NCBI GenBank assembly: GCA_964645985.1
Contig: CAZYCC010000073.1
Span: 1-7,891, forward strand
Length of the DNA: 7,891 nucleotides
Source of the DNA: CAZYCC01 sp964645985
GTDB lineage: Bacteria; Bacillota; Clostridia; Oscillospirales; CAG-272
Direction: 5' to 3'
Below are positions 1-7,502 of the stretch, one piece after another; the stretch's first letter is position 1, and each line of letters opens with the position of its first letter. Both the position numbers and the translations under genes were made by a program. The notes under the pieces were generated by a model. That model saw only the letters and a list, made by a program, of their open reading frames with translations. It did not search any database and had not been told where the DNA came from.

Positions 1-398
1 CGCGGGGGAAGAGCAAAGAGATTGATAAGATATTCGGAAACGAAACAGATCCCTGCCCTTCGGGGGATGAGGTGTTTTCGGGAGGCGGGGTGAGGATTAT
101 CGTAAATTGCACTGCCCCCTCTTAGATATAGTTTTCGGGAAAGCTCCACTGCCCCTGTCGACATTTCCACTGCTCCTTGCGGGAGCGGAGTGTTGCGGAT
201 AGGGTAGTGCCGCACGTCCTCCCCGTCACTGCGCCGGGTCGTGACGGCGCGCGCCCCCTCGCCGCGCAGAGGGAACAGCGCTGTTGCTTCCGCGCTCTCC
301 CTTGCCCGAGAATTTTATAACCCCCCCGAATTGAACTTGTTTCTCGCGAAATATTTTGTTGCGGATTTCTCCGCCCCCACCTTGCCGATTTTCTCTCT
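1..398. other. Left intergenic region, no defensible gene
   Basis: No convincing coding region is visible. Open frames entering from the left edge stop at 23-25, 91-93 and 123-125, and two of these run into the repeat element that starts near 60. At most a few C-terminal codons of an upstream + strand gene could lie here. Bases 60-255 are repeat locus A, listed separately. Bases 300-370 are AT-richer and would be the natural place for a polC promoter. The best I can find is TTGAAC at 331-336 with TATTTT at 352-357, a 15-base spacer that is too short to trust. A TATAAC at 316-321 has no matching -35. Confidence 0.6.
60..255 (+). repeat. Dispersed intergenic repeat, locus A (three tandem units plus tail)
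   Basis: Three consecutive units of about 59, 58 and 59 bases can be read at 60-118, 119-176 and 177-235. They end in CTGCCCC, CTGCTCC and CTGCGCC. Related units occur inverted at 5185-5344 and in the same orientation at 7324-7482. Unit 3, read in reverse complement, shares CCTAtCCGCAACAC and GGAGCAGT with locus B. The end of unit 3 runs into a GC-rich tail at 229-255 that matches 7476-7502 at 25 of 27 positions (hand count). The junction of units 2 and 3 can fold as GCTCC (172-176), loop TTGCG, GGAGC (182-186). I do not recognise the family. It lies in the gap upstream of polC. Confidence 0.75.
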
Positions 399-3300
399 AT
401 GCCAAGCTCGACGTTTTCTTCGCGTTTCCCCCTCTGCTCGCTACCGGATGAGGTTCAGCCCGGGGTGGTAACCTCCGTCCGCCGTGCGCGCGGGCGGGAG
501 GATGTGCTGATGGTGGACGCGTGCTTTCCCGCGCCTCTTTCAAAGGACCTGCTTTACCGCGCGGAGGAGGAGATCCTGCGCGCCTACGGCGAGGCGGTGG
601 AGGTGCGCGAGGTGCGCATTCTGCCGCACTACCCGCCCGAGACTTTCAGCGCCGACTATGTCCCGCAGCTGATGGCGGAGTGCCGCCGCGTCGGCGCGCT
701 CGGGCACGGCTTCTTTGAGGAGGGGCGCTACTCCTTCGATCTCACCCCCGACCGCACGCGCCTGACGCTCAAAATCCCCTTCGAGGGCGGCGCCGCCCTC
801 CTTCACGATGCGGCGGGGACCGCGCGCACCATCGAGGGCATTTTAGCGAGCGAGTTTTACGCGGGCCGCGGGGAAGACTGCCCCATTCGCGTGTCGATTG
901 TCGAGGGGGAGGGTGCGGAGCGCTACCGCGAGGAGCTCGACCGCCGGGTTGCGCAGGACATCGCCGCCGCGGTAAACGAGCCCTTCATCCCGCCCGCGGA
1001 TCTGCTCTCCCGGGAGGGTGAGGACGCGGAGGACGGGGAGGATCCCGGGCAGGCCGCCCCCCCGGCCACTCGTGTGACCTCGCTCTACGGCGAGGACCCC
1101 CCGGAGGACGGCGAGGAGGTCGCCCCCGGTGTTTATCGGCTCGGCAAGGCGGTGTTTGACCTGCGCGAGCCTACGCTCTTTTTCCTGCCGCAGGAGGAGG
1201 GAGGCGACCCGGGCGCCCCGCTCGGGCGCCCGACCCCTCTCTCGCGCCTTAGTGCGCCGGCGCGGCACATCACGGCGGTCGGCCATGTCGATCAGGTAGA
1301 CATTCGCGAAAGCTTCGACGGGGCGACAACCTTCTTCTCCATCGGCGTGACCGACTACCGCTCCTCGGTGATGGTCAGCCTCGTCCTCCGCGGTGAGGAG
1401 GCGGAGGATCTGCGCGCCGCCCTCACGGCGGCGGGGCGCACCCTCTCGCGCGGCGGCAAGCCGGTCATCACGGTCTACGACTTAGACCTCGCCGTCGAGG
1501 GCGATCTGCGCTATGAGAAGCGCCGCAAGGACGGATCGCCGCGCGAGCTGCAGCTGAACCCCTCGCGCATTTTCCGCGTGAGGCGGGTCCTTCGCGAGGA
1601 CAACGCGCCGGTGAAGCGTGTCGAGCTGCACCTGCACACCAACTTCTCCACGATGGACGCCCTGCCCTTTCCCGAGTTCGTCCTTGAGACGGCGCAGCGC
1701 TGGGGCTGGGACGCGGTCGGCTTCACCGACCACGGAAACGTGCAGTCCTACCCCATTCTAAAAGACCTCGCCGCCGACCTTGACAAGAAACACAAGGCGG
1801 ACCCGGAGCACACCCCTCCCGGAGTAAAGGTCCTTTACGGCATGGAGGCGTATTTCGTTGACGACACGGCACGCGCGGTCTTTGGGGACAAGCGCGCGGA
1901 CCTCACGCAGGACGAGCTTGTCGTCTTCGACATCGAAACGACCGGCATCTCGGTGCTGACCTGCCACCTCACCGAGATTGGCGCGCTGAAGGTGCGCGGC
2001 GGGGAAATTGTCGGGCAGTGGCACAGTCTCGTTAACCCCGGGGAGCACATCCCCGAGGAGGTGACCGGCGTTACCGGCATCACCGACGAGATGGTGCGCG
2101 GCGCCCCCACCGAGGAGGAGGCGGTGCGCGCCTTCCTTGCGTTCGCAGGGGAGGACGTGCTCATCGCGCACAACGGCGCGTCCTTTGATATTCCTTTTCT
2201 TCGCAAGATCTGCCGCGCGCACCGCATCCCCTTCGAGAACACCTACCTCGACACGCTGCCGCTCGCGCGCTACCTCAACCCGGAGCTTTATAACCACCGC
2301 CTGAACACCCTCGCCGAGGCGTATTCGCTCGGCGAGTTTGACCACCACCGCGCGCTTGCCGACACCGAAATGCTGGCAAAAATCTTCTTTTGCCTCGCCG
2401 CGCGGCTGCGCGAGGAGGGGGTGCGCAACCTCGCGCAGGTCAACGACACGCTCGCCGAGGGCGCCGACCCGAAAAACGGGCGGGTCTACCACATGGTGAT
2501 CTACGCGAAAAACGAGACCGGGCGCAAGAACCTCTACAAGCTTATTTCTGCAAGCTACCTTGAGTACTACCGCCGCTTCCCGCGCATCCCGCTCTCTCTG
2601 CTGCTCGAATACCGCGAGGGGCTGCTGCTCGGCTCTGCGTGCGAGGCGGGAGAGCTGTTCGAGGCGATCCTCACCGGGCGCAGCGAGGAGGATCAGCGCA
2701 AAATCGCCGAAAAGTACGACTACCTTGAAATAATGCCGCTCTCGAACAACCGCTTCCTTGTGGGAGGGCAGTCCGGGCGGCGCGGCGTGCCGGATGAGGA
2801 GGCGCTGCGCGACATCAACCGCCGCATCGTCGCCTTGGGCGAGGAGATGGGCAAACCCGTCTGCGCGACCTGCGACGCGCATTTTCTAAATCCCGAGGAG
2901 GAAATCTTCCGCAAAATCCTCCTGAAAGGGCAAAAGTACGCCGACGGCGACCGCGACAGCGAGCTCTACCTGCGGACAACCAACGAAATGCTTGACGAGT
3001 TTGCCTACCTCGGCGAGGAGAAGGCATACGAGGTCGTCGTCACCAACACGCGCAAAGTGGCGAGCGAAATCGAGCGGGTGTCTCCGGTGCCAGACGGCAT
3101 TTTCACGCCGAAACTGGAGGGGGCAGAGGAGCAGCTCGCGCAAATCTGCCGCGCGCGCGCAGATGAACTCTACGGGCACGAGGGAGTTTTGCCGCAGGTC
3201 GTTTCCGAGCGCATGGAGAAGGAGCTCGGCTCGATTATTCAAAACGGGTTCGCGGTGCTCTACATCATCGCGCGCAAGCTCGTCACCTACAGCGAGAGCG

Positions 3301-5102
3301 AGGGCTACGCGGTCGGCTCGCGCGGGTCGGTGGGGTCCTCGGTCGTCGCGATGCTCGCCGGCATCTCGGAGGTCAATCCCCTGCCCCCGCACTATCTCTG
3401 CCCGAACTGCCGCTACAGCGACTTTAGCCACCCCGAGGTGCGATCGGGCTTCGATCTGCCACCGCGCGCCTGCCCGGTCTGCGGAGAGCCCCTGCGCTGC
3501 GACGGGCAAAATATCCCCTTCGAGACCTTCCTCGGCTTTCACGGCGAGAAATCTCCCGACATCGACCTCAACTTCTCCCCCGACGTGCAGGGCAAGGTTC
3601 ACCGCTACACCGAGGAGCTCTTCGGCAAGGGGCACGTCTTCCGCGCGGGGACGCTCAACACGCTCGCCTCGCGCAATGCCTACGGCTATGTGATGAAGTA
3701 CCTCGAGGAGAAGGGGATCTCCCTGCCGCGCGCCGAGGTCAACCGCCTCGTCAACGGCTGCCTCGGCGTGAAGAAGACCTCCGGGCAGCACCCGGGCGGC
3801 ATCGTTGTGCTGCCAAAGGAGTACGAAATCGAGGACTTCACCCCGGTGCAGCACCCCGCCGACAACCCGGCGAAAGACGTCATCACGACGCACTTCCCCT
3901 TCGCCTATCTGCACGATACGCTCCTCAAACTCGATGAGCTCGGCCACGATATTCCGACCAAATACAAGTGGCTGGAAACCTACTCCGGCAGGAAAATCGA
4001 AGACGTGCCGATGAACGACGAGGCGGTCTATCGGCTCTTTCGCTCGGTGGAGCCGCTCGGGCTGCGGGAGGGGGACATCGACTGCAAGGTGGGAACATGG
4101 GCGCTGCCCGAGGCGGGAACGCCCTTTGTGCAGAGAATGCTCGAGGACAGCCGCCCGCAGTCCTTCGCAGATCTGCTGCAGGTGTCCGGGCTCTCGCACG
4201 GGACCGGGGTCTGGGCGGGCAATGCCGATGAGCTCATTCGGTCGGGCAAGTGCAGCATCTCCGAGGTCATCGGCTGCCGCGACGACATTATGCTGACGCT
4301 CATCCGCTACGGCCTGCCGTCCTCTCTCGCCTTCGAGATTATGGAGAAGGTGCGCAAGGGCAAGGGGTTAAAAAAGGAATGGGAGGAGGAGATGAGCGCG
4401 CACGGCGTGCCCGACTGGTACATCGCCTCCTGCAAGAAAATTCAGTACCTCTTCCCGAAGGCGCACGCCGCCGCCTATCAGATGTCGGCGGTGCGCATGG
4501 CATGGTACAAAATTCACGAGCCGCTCGCCTTCTACGCCGCCTACTTCACCGCGCAGCCTCTCGGGGTCAACGCCCTCGTTGTGCAAAAGGGGCGCGAGGT
4601 GGTGCGCGAGATGATAACGGAGCTTGACGCGAGCGTGAAGGAGCGCAAGGCGGGCAGCGGCGGGGAAAAGCTCTCGATGAAGGAGGCGCGAGAGCTGGAA
4701 GCGCTGCAAATCATCGACGAGAGTATGGCGCGCGGCATCGCCTATCTGCCAATCGATCTCTACCGCTCGGATCCCGCGCATTTCCTGCCGGAGGAGGGGG
4801 GGATACGCCTACCCTTCTGCACCCTGCCCGGGATGGGCGACGTCGCCGCGCAAAACATCGCCGACGTGCGCGGCGAGGGCGAGTTCACCTCCCGAGAGGA
4901 CCTGCGCGAGCGCGCGAAAATCCCCTCGAACGTGATGGACCTGCTCGAGCTAAACGGCACCTTGGACGGCCTTCAGACCCGCAACCAAATCGCCCTCTTC
5001 GGCGACGCTCCCCTCCCGAAAAAGAAAAAGAGCAAGAAAAAGAAAAAGACCGCGAACGAGGAGATAGAGGAGGACGAGGAGGGAAGGATGAGCCTGTTTT
5101 GA
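399..5102 (+). CDS. polC: DNA polymerase III subunit alpha, PolC type
   Basis: PolC is the replicative polymerase of Bacillota. It synthesises DNA at the fork on the sliding clamp and proofreads with a built-in exonuclease. The order seen, numbered from the ATG at 399, is: an N-terminal domain; an acidic linker near 205-220; an OB fold about 290-395; a PHP domain split by the exonuclease, with HLHTNFS (H411, H413), D444-H445 and D826/H828; a DEDDh exonuclease with D511, E513, D597, H650 and D655; a Cys4 zinc site (C1001, C1004, C1025, C1028); GSRGSVGSS at 973-981; catalytic D1054, D1056 and D1179 (PDIDLNF, LKLDELGHD); and a helix-hairpin-helix near 1475-1492. At 1567 residues it is longer than the usual roughly 1,450. 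The start at 399 has no Shine-Dalgarno, but residues from about 22 on match the first strand of the PolC N-domain. ATG 510 has GGGAGG eight bases upstream but would remove that strand. GTG 465 is a third option. The C-terminal tail is odd (see findings). Confidence 0.98.
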   Translation: MPSSTFSSRFPLCSLPDEVQPGVVTSVRRARGREDVLMVDACFPAPLSKDLLYRAEEEILRAYGEAVEVREVRILPHYPPETFSADYVPQLMAECRRVGALGHGFFEEGRYSFDLTPDRTRLTLKIPFEGGAALLHDAAGTARTIEGILASEFYAGRGEDCPIRVSIVEGEGAERYREELDRRVAQDIAAAVNEPFIPPADLLSREGEDAEDGEDPGQAAPPATRVTSLYGEDPPEDGEEVAPGVYRLGKAVFDLREPTLFFLPQEEGGDPGAPLGRPTPLSRLSAPARHITAVGHVDQVDIRESFDGATTFFSIGVTDYRSSVMVSLVLRGEEAEDLRAALTAAGRTLSRGGKPVITVYDLDLAVEGDLRYEKRRKDGSPRELQLNPSRIFRVRRVLREDNAPVKRVELHLHTNFSTMDALPFPEFVLETAQRWGWDAVGFTDHGNVQSYPILKDLAADLDKKHKADPEHTPPGVKVLYGMEAYFVDDTARAVFGDKRADLTQDELVVFDIETTGISVLTCHLTEIGALKVRGGEIVGQWHSLVNPGEHIPEEVTGVTGITDEMVRGAPTEEEAVRAFLAFAGEDVLIAHNGASFDIPFLRKICRAHRIPFENTYLDTLPLARYLNPELYNHRLNTLAEAYSLGEFDHHRALADTEMLAKIFFCLAARLREEGVRNLAQVNDTLAEGADPKNGRVYHMVIYAKNETGRKNLYKLISASYLEYYRRFPRIPLSLLLEYREGLLLGSACEAGELFEAILTGRSEEDQRKIAEKYDYLEIMPLSNNRFLVGGQSGRRGVPDEEALRDINRRIVALGEEMGKPVCATCDAHFLNPEEEIFRKILLKGQKYADGDRDSELYLRTTNEMLDEFAYLGEEKAYEVVVTNTRKVASEIERVSPVPDGIFTPKLEGAEEQLAQICRARADELYGHEGVLPQVVSERMEKELGSIIQNGFAVLYIIARKLVTYSESEGYAVGSRGSVGSSVVAMLAGISEVNPLPPHYLCPNCRYSDFSHPEVRSGFDLPPRACPVCGEPLRCDGQNIPFETFLGFHGEKSPDIDLNFSPDVQGKVHRYTEELFGKGHVFRAGTLNTLASRNAYGYVMKYLEEKGISLPRAEVNRLVNGCLGVKKTSGQHPGGIVVLPKEYEIEDFTPVQHPADNPAKDVITTHFPFAYLHDTLLKLDELGHDIPTKYKWLETYSGRKIEDVPMNDEAVYRLFRSVEPLGLREGDIDCKVGTWALPEAGTPFVQRMLEDSRPQSFADLLQVSGLSHGTGVWAGNADELIRSGKCSISEVIGCRDDIMLTLIRYGLPSSLAFEIMEKVRKGKGLKKEWEEEMSAHGVPDWYIASCKKIQYLFPKAHAAAYQMSAVRMAWYKIHEPLAFYAAYFTAQPLGVNALVVQKGREVVREMITELDASVKERKAGSGGEKLSMKEARELEALQIIDESMARGIAYLPIDLYRSDPAHFLPEEGGIRLPFCTLPGMGDVAAQNIADVRGEGEFTSREDLRERAKIPSNVMDLLELNGTLDGLQTRNQIALFGDAPLPKKKKSKKKKKTANEEIEEDEEGRMSLF

Positions 5103-5115
5103 AAAGCCGCGCAGA

Positions 5116-5143
5116 AAAACCCCGCCCTATGAGGCGGGGTTTT
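5116..5143. terminator. Bidirectional intrinsic terminator after polC
   Basis: An 11-bp perfect stem pairs AAAACCCCGCC (5116-5126) with GGCGGGGTTTT (5133-5143) around a 6-base loop, starting 14 bases after the polC stop codon. The + strand reads GGCGGGG then four T. The - strand reads GGCGGGG then five T, so it can also end transcripts arriving from the convergent lipoprotein gene. Confidence 0.9.
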
Positions 5144-5184
5144 GCGTATGTTTCGCGGAAAACTCGAGGGGCGGAGGTACGGGG

Positions 5185-5344
5185 GGAGCACGCAAAATCA
5201 CGACAGGGGCACTAACCTACCCGCAACACCTCATTCCAGAGGGAGCAGTAGAAATTACGACAGAACAGGGGTTCTCACACACCTTCCCCCCCGCAGCAGT
5301 GCAGTTCAGATTACGATAACGGCAGTGCTGTTTTCCCGAAAACA
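5185..5344 (-). repeat. Dispersed intergenic repeat, locus B (inverted copy, about three units)
   Basis: Read on the - strand, units end at about 5293 (CTGCTGC), 5242 (CTGCTCC) and 5185 (GTGCTCC), giving unit lengths near 51-57 bases. The block 5216-5249 matches the reverse complement of 7375-7408 at 31 of 34 positions, all three differences being transitions (hand count). The rightmost unit shares TGTTTTCGGGA and TTATCGTAAT with unit 1 of locus A. It also contains GTTTTC/GAAAAC at 5330-5343. The copy lies between the polC terminator and the lipoprotein stop codon. If lipoprotein transcription runs on to 5116, this copy would be carried in its 3' untranslated region in unit-sense orientation (inference). 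Confidence 0.75.
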
Positions 5345-5355
5345 AAAGCCTGATC

Positions 5356-5397
5356 TGAGGCGGAACGCCTCACCGAAATGAGGCGGGAAAATCCCGC
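5356..5397 (-). terminator. Two small hairpins downstream of the lipoprotein gene, possible weak terminator
   Basis: TGAGGCG (5356-5362) pairs with CGCCTCA (5366-5372) around a 3-base loop. GCGGGA (5383-5388) pairs with TCCCGC (5392-5397) around AAA. CGCCTCA at 5366-5372 can instead pair with a second TGAGGCG at 5379-5385 around CCGAAA, so the folds compete. They begin 9 bases past the lipoprotein stop codon, but no clean T-run follows on the - strand. The terminator at 5116-5143 is the better transcript end. Confidence 0.35.
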
Positions 5398-5405
5398 AAA
5401 GAGCC

Positions 5406-7130
5406 TCACTGCACGAGAACCGTGCAGGTCGCGCTGTGCCCGCCGTCCACGGTGCGCGCGGTGATGGTCGCCTCGCCGGGCGCGAGAGCCTCGACCGTCC
5501 CGTCGGAGCTGACCGTGGCGACGGCGAGGTTGGAGCTGTAGAACACCACGCCATTCTCGCTCGCGCCGGGAGGCTCTACGGTCGCGGTGAGGAGAGCGCG
5601 CTCGCCTGTGCGCAGGACTATCGCCGCGCGATCGAGCGAAACGCCGGTGACCGGAATGGTGAGAACGGTCACGCGGCAGACGGCGGCGCGCCCGGAGGGG
5701 GAGGCGACCGCCGCGACAATCGCGCTGCCCCCGCCGGCTCCCGTGACTGCTCCCGCAGCGTCCACCGAGGCGACCTGCGGGCGCGTGGAGAGGAAAGTGA
5801 GCGTCTCGCCCTCGCGCGCCGCCCCGGCGAGCACCCCCTCGAGCGCAACCGTCTCCCCGGAGAACAACGTCAGCTCATCGCGGTCAAGATAAACCGCGCG
5901 TGCGCCGTCTCCCTCGACTTTGAGGGGAACCGAAGCGGTAACGCTGCCGTCGGCGCTCGACGCCGTGAGGGTCGCTTCGCCCGGCGAGAGCGCGGTCGCG
6001 ACAGAGCAGCCCGGCAGGAAGGAGGCGACCGTCGGGTCGCTTGAGTTGTAGACAATCTCCTCGCCGCAGCCGGCGGGCGTGACGGTCGGCAGCAGCGCGA
6101 GGCTCTCGCCGACAACGAGGGTCGCGCCGCAGGCCTGCTCGCGCGGCAGAGCGAGCGCGCAGAGCTCCCACTCGCCCGGCTCCGTAACGGTGACGGCAAG
6201 CGACGCCGACACGCCGCCGCTCGACGCGGTGATCGTCGCTGCCCCCGGCGCGAGCGCGGTAATCGTCCCAGAGGAGTCCACCGTCGCGACCGAGCGCGCG
6301 GAGCTGCTGTAGACAGCGCGCAGATTTGGCAGATTGTCCGGCGTGAGGAAAGCGGGCAGCGAAAGCGTTTGCCCGGGGAAGAGGCGCACGCCGCCCGCCG
6401 GGAAGGTGAGGGCCGTGATGCGCTCGGCGACGACGACCTCGCAGACGGCGGACGCGCCTCCGTCCTCGGCGGTGACGGTGATCACCGCGCGCCCCGCGCC
6501 CACCGCGACGACCTCGCGCGCCCCGTCCGGGGTATCCCCTGAGGTAATACTACTTGTGAAAGAGCTGTCTATATTCTCTTCATGATTTTCGAGCATGATC
6601 ACGCGCGTGTTGCTGTTGACAAAGGAGAGCGCGCGGTTTTCCGCCTCCGCCGGCTCAATTTTCCCGGTAAGGAGAACCCGCTCGCCGACCGCAAGTGACA
6701 GCCGCGCCGCCGAGAGCGTCACCGCCTGCGGGCGCGCCCCCGCCTCCCCCTCCACTGTGTGCTCGACCTCGGTGACGCGCACGGCGCAGGTCGCGCTCAC
6801 GCCGTTTGGCAAGGTCGCGCTGACCGTCGCCTCCCCCCTCGAAAGCGCCCGGATATGTCCGCGGGAGTTCACCGAGACGCAGTCCGTATCGGAGGCGAAG
6901 CTAACCCGGCGCTCGCTCTCCGGTGCGTCGAGCGGCGTCACCGACGCAAAGAGAAGCGCCTCCTCGCCAACGCGCAGCTCGATTTGAGAGCGATTGAGCA
7001 TGACCGACGGCGCCTGCCCGCTCGCCGCGCCCTCCCCTCCCGGCGGCGGCGAGGGCACGACCGCCAGATCCCCGCACGAGGCAAGGAGCAGCATCGCCGC
7101 CAGAAGCAGCAGTAGGACCCGCACACGCAT
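5406..7130 (-). CDS. Lipoprotein with six bacterial Ig-like (BIG_2) domains
   Basis: Predicted 574-residue secreted protein. Residues 1-19 form a lipoprotein signal peptide: RVR, a run of Leu/Ala, then the lipobox L16-A17-S18-C19, so Cys19 should be lipidated and hold the protein at the outer face of the membrane. A Pro/Gly/Ser-rich spacer (21-40) follows. Six BIG_2-type domains come next at roughly 42-119, 135-234, 238-315, 322-405, 410-489 and 492-573. They repeat the pattern L-x-V-G-E, V-x-P, S-S-N-x-x-V-A-T-V, G-x-V-x-A-L-x-P-G-x-A-T-I-T-A. No enzyme, anchor or membrane segment follows, so the protein ends with domain 6. Such domains usually mediate adhesion or act as surface spacers; the partner is unknown. 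The start at 7130 is chosen because it begins the signal peptide directly and because the promoter at 7193-7221 overlaps an upstream in-frame GTG (7200-7202). The ribosome site is weak (GGGTGG). Domain 4 has four cysteines. Domain 2 carries an AT-rich insertion. Confidence 0.92.
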   Translation of the reverse strand: MRVRVLLLLLAAMLLLASCGDLAVVPSPPPGGEGAASGQAPSVMLNRSQIELRVGEEALLFASVTPLDAPESERRVSFASDTDCVSVNSRGHIRALSRGEATVSATLPNGVSATCAVRVTEVEHTVEGEAGARPQAVTLSAARLSLAVGERVLLTGKIEPAEAENRALSFVNSNTRVIMLENHEENIDSSFTSSITSGDTPDGAREVVAVGAGRAVITVTAEDGGASAVCEVVVAERITALTFPAGGVRLFPGQTLSLPAFLTPDNLPNLRAVYSSSARSVATVDSSGTITALAPGAATITASSGGVSASLAVTVTEPGEWELCALALPREQACGATLVVGESLALLPTVTPAGCGEEIVYNSSDPTVASFLPGCSVATALSPGEATLTASSADGSVTASVPLKVEGDGARAVYLDRDELTLFSGETVALEGVLAGAAREGETLTFLSTRPQVASVDAAGAVTGAGGGSAIVAAVASPSGRAAVCRVTVLTIPVTGVSLDRAAIVLRTGERALLTATVEPPGASENGVVFYSSNLAVATVSSDGTVEALAPGEATITARTVDGGHSATCTVLVQ

Positions 7131-7192
7131 AAGCCACCCGCATCGCCGCGCCCCCCACCGCGATAAGAAAAAGAACCCTATGGTACAAAAAC

Positions 7193-7221
7193 ATTCTACC
7201 ACCCCGCGGGGGGGATGTCAA
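7193..7221 (-). promoter_or_regulatory. Sigma-A-type promoter of the lipoprotein gene
   Basis: On the - strand, TTGACA (7216-7221), a perfect -35, is followed by an exact 17-base spacer and TAGAAT (7193-7198), five of six bases of the -10 consensus. Transcription should start near 7186, giving a leader of about 56 bases to the ATG at 7130. The spacer contains the perfect palindrome CCCCGCGGGG (7202-7211), a possible operator. The promoter excludes the longer GTG start inside the spacer. Confidence 0.75.
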
Positions 7222-7323
7222 GCAAGCGGGCGCGGCATCTCGCCGCTTTGGTTGACGGAGCGAGGCTGCCCCGAACGCGATTTTGTTTCGGAAAAGCCGC
7301 GCGATAAATTTGGGGAAGACGAA

Positions 7324-7502
7324 CCACCCCGCTCGGGGGAAGGTGTGGGGTGAGCGCGCTTTGGCGAGATTGCAACTGCTCCCTCTGGGATGAGGCGCTG
7401 CGGGTAGGTAACTGCCGCTCATCGTGATATTGCGCTGCCCCGCTCAATCGCGGCGGGGGTATCCCTCCCTCGTTGCTGCGCCGGGTCGCGGCGGCGCGCG
7501 CC
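7324..7502 (+). repeat. Dispersed intergenic repeat, locus C (three units plus tail)
   Basis: Units end with CTGCTCC (7376-7382), CTGCCCC (7435-7441) and CTGCGCC (7476-7482). The middle unit is 59 bases and the last is shortened to 41. Block 7375-7408 matches locus B in reverse complement (31 of 34). GGGGGAAGGTGTG is shared between unit 1 here and locus B, and the CGGGGG, AGGTGT, GGGTGAG and ATTGC blocks also recur in unit 1 of locus A. The order of unit endings (CTGCTCC or CTGCCCC, then CTGCGCC) and the following tail (7476-7502) parallel locus A. TCCC-TCT-GGGA at 7380-7390 is a small hairpin at the same unit junction as in A, with different bases. Confidence 0.75.

Noticed and set aside
60..235. 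Evenly spaced repeats resembling a CRISPR array.
   Set aside because: The whole unit is related, with no short constant repeat alternating with unique spacers. There are only about three units and no cas gene.
241..471. Short + strand frame of 76 codons upstream of polC.
   Set aside because: It starts with GTG inside the repeat tail, has low-complexity composition and overlaps the polC start in another frame.
2886..4199. Open frame of 437 codons antisense to polC, and another at 1758-2882.
   Set aside because: Both are shadows of GC-rich polC codons. The + strand product is an unmistakable PolC through the whole stretch.
5017..5048. A-rich run in polC as a possible programmed frameshift site.
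   Set aside because: The runs are five A then G and do not form a seven-base slippery site. The frame continues to a sensible terminal SLF motif.
5142..5381. Short + strand frame of 79 codons after polC.
   Set aside because: It lies over the terminator and repeat locus B. Its apparent similarity to frames near 7350-7420 comes from the shared repeat DNA.
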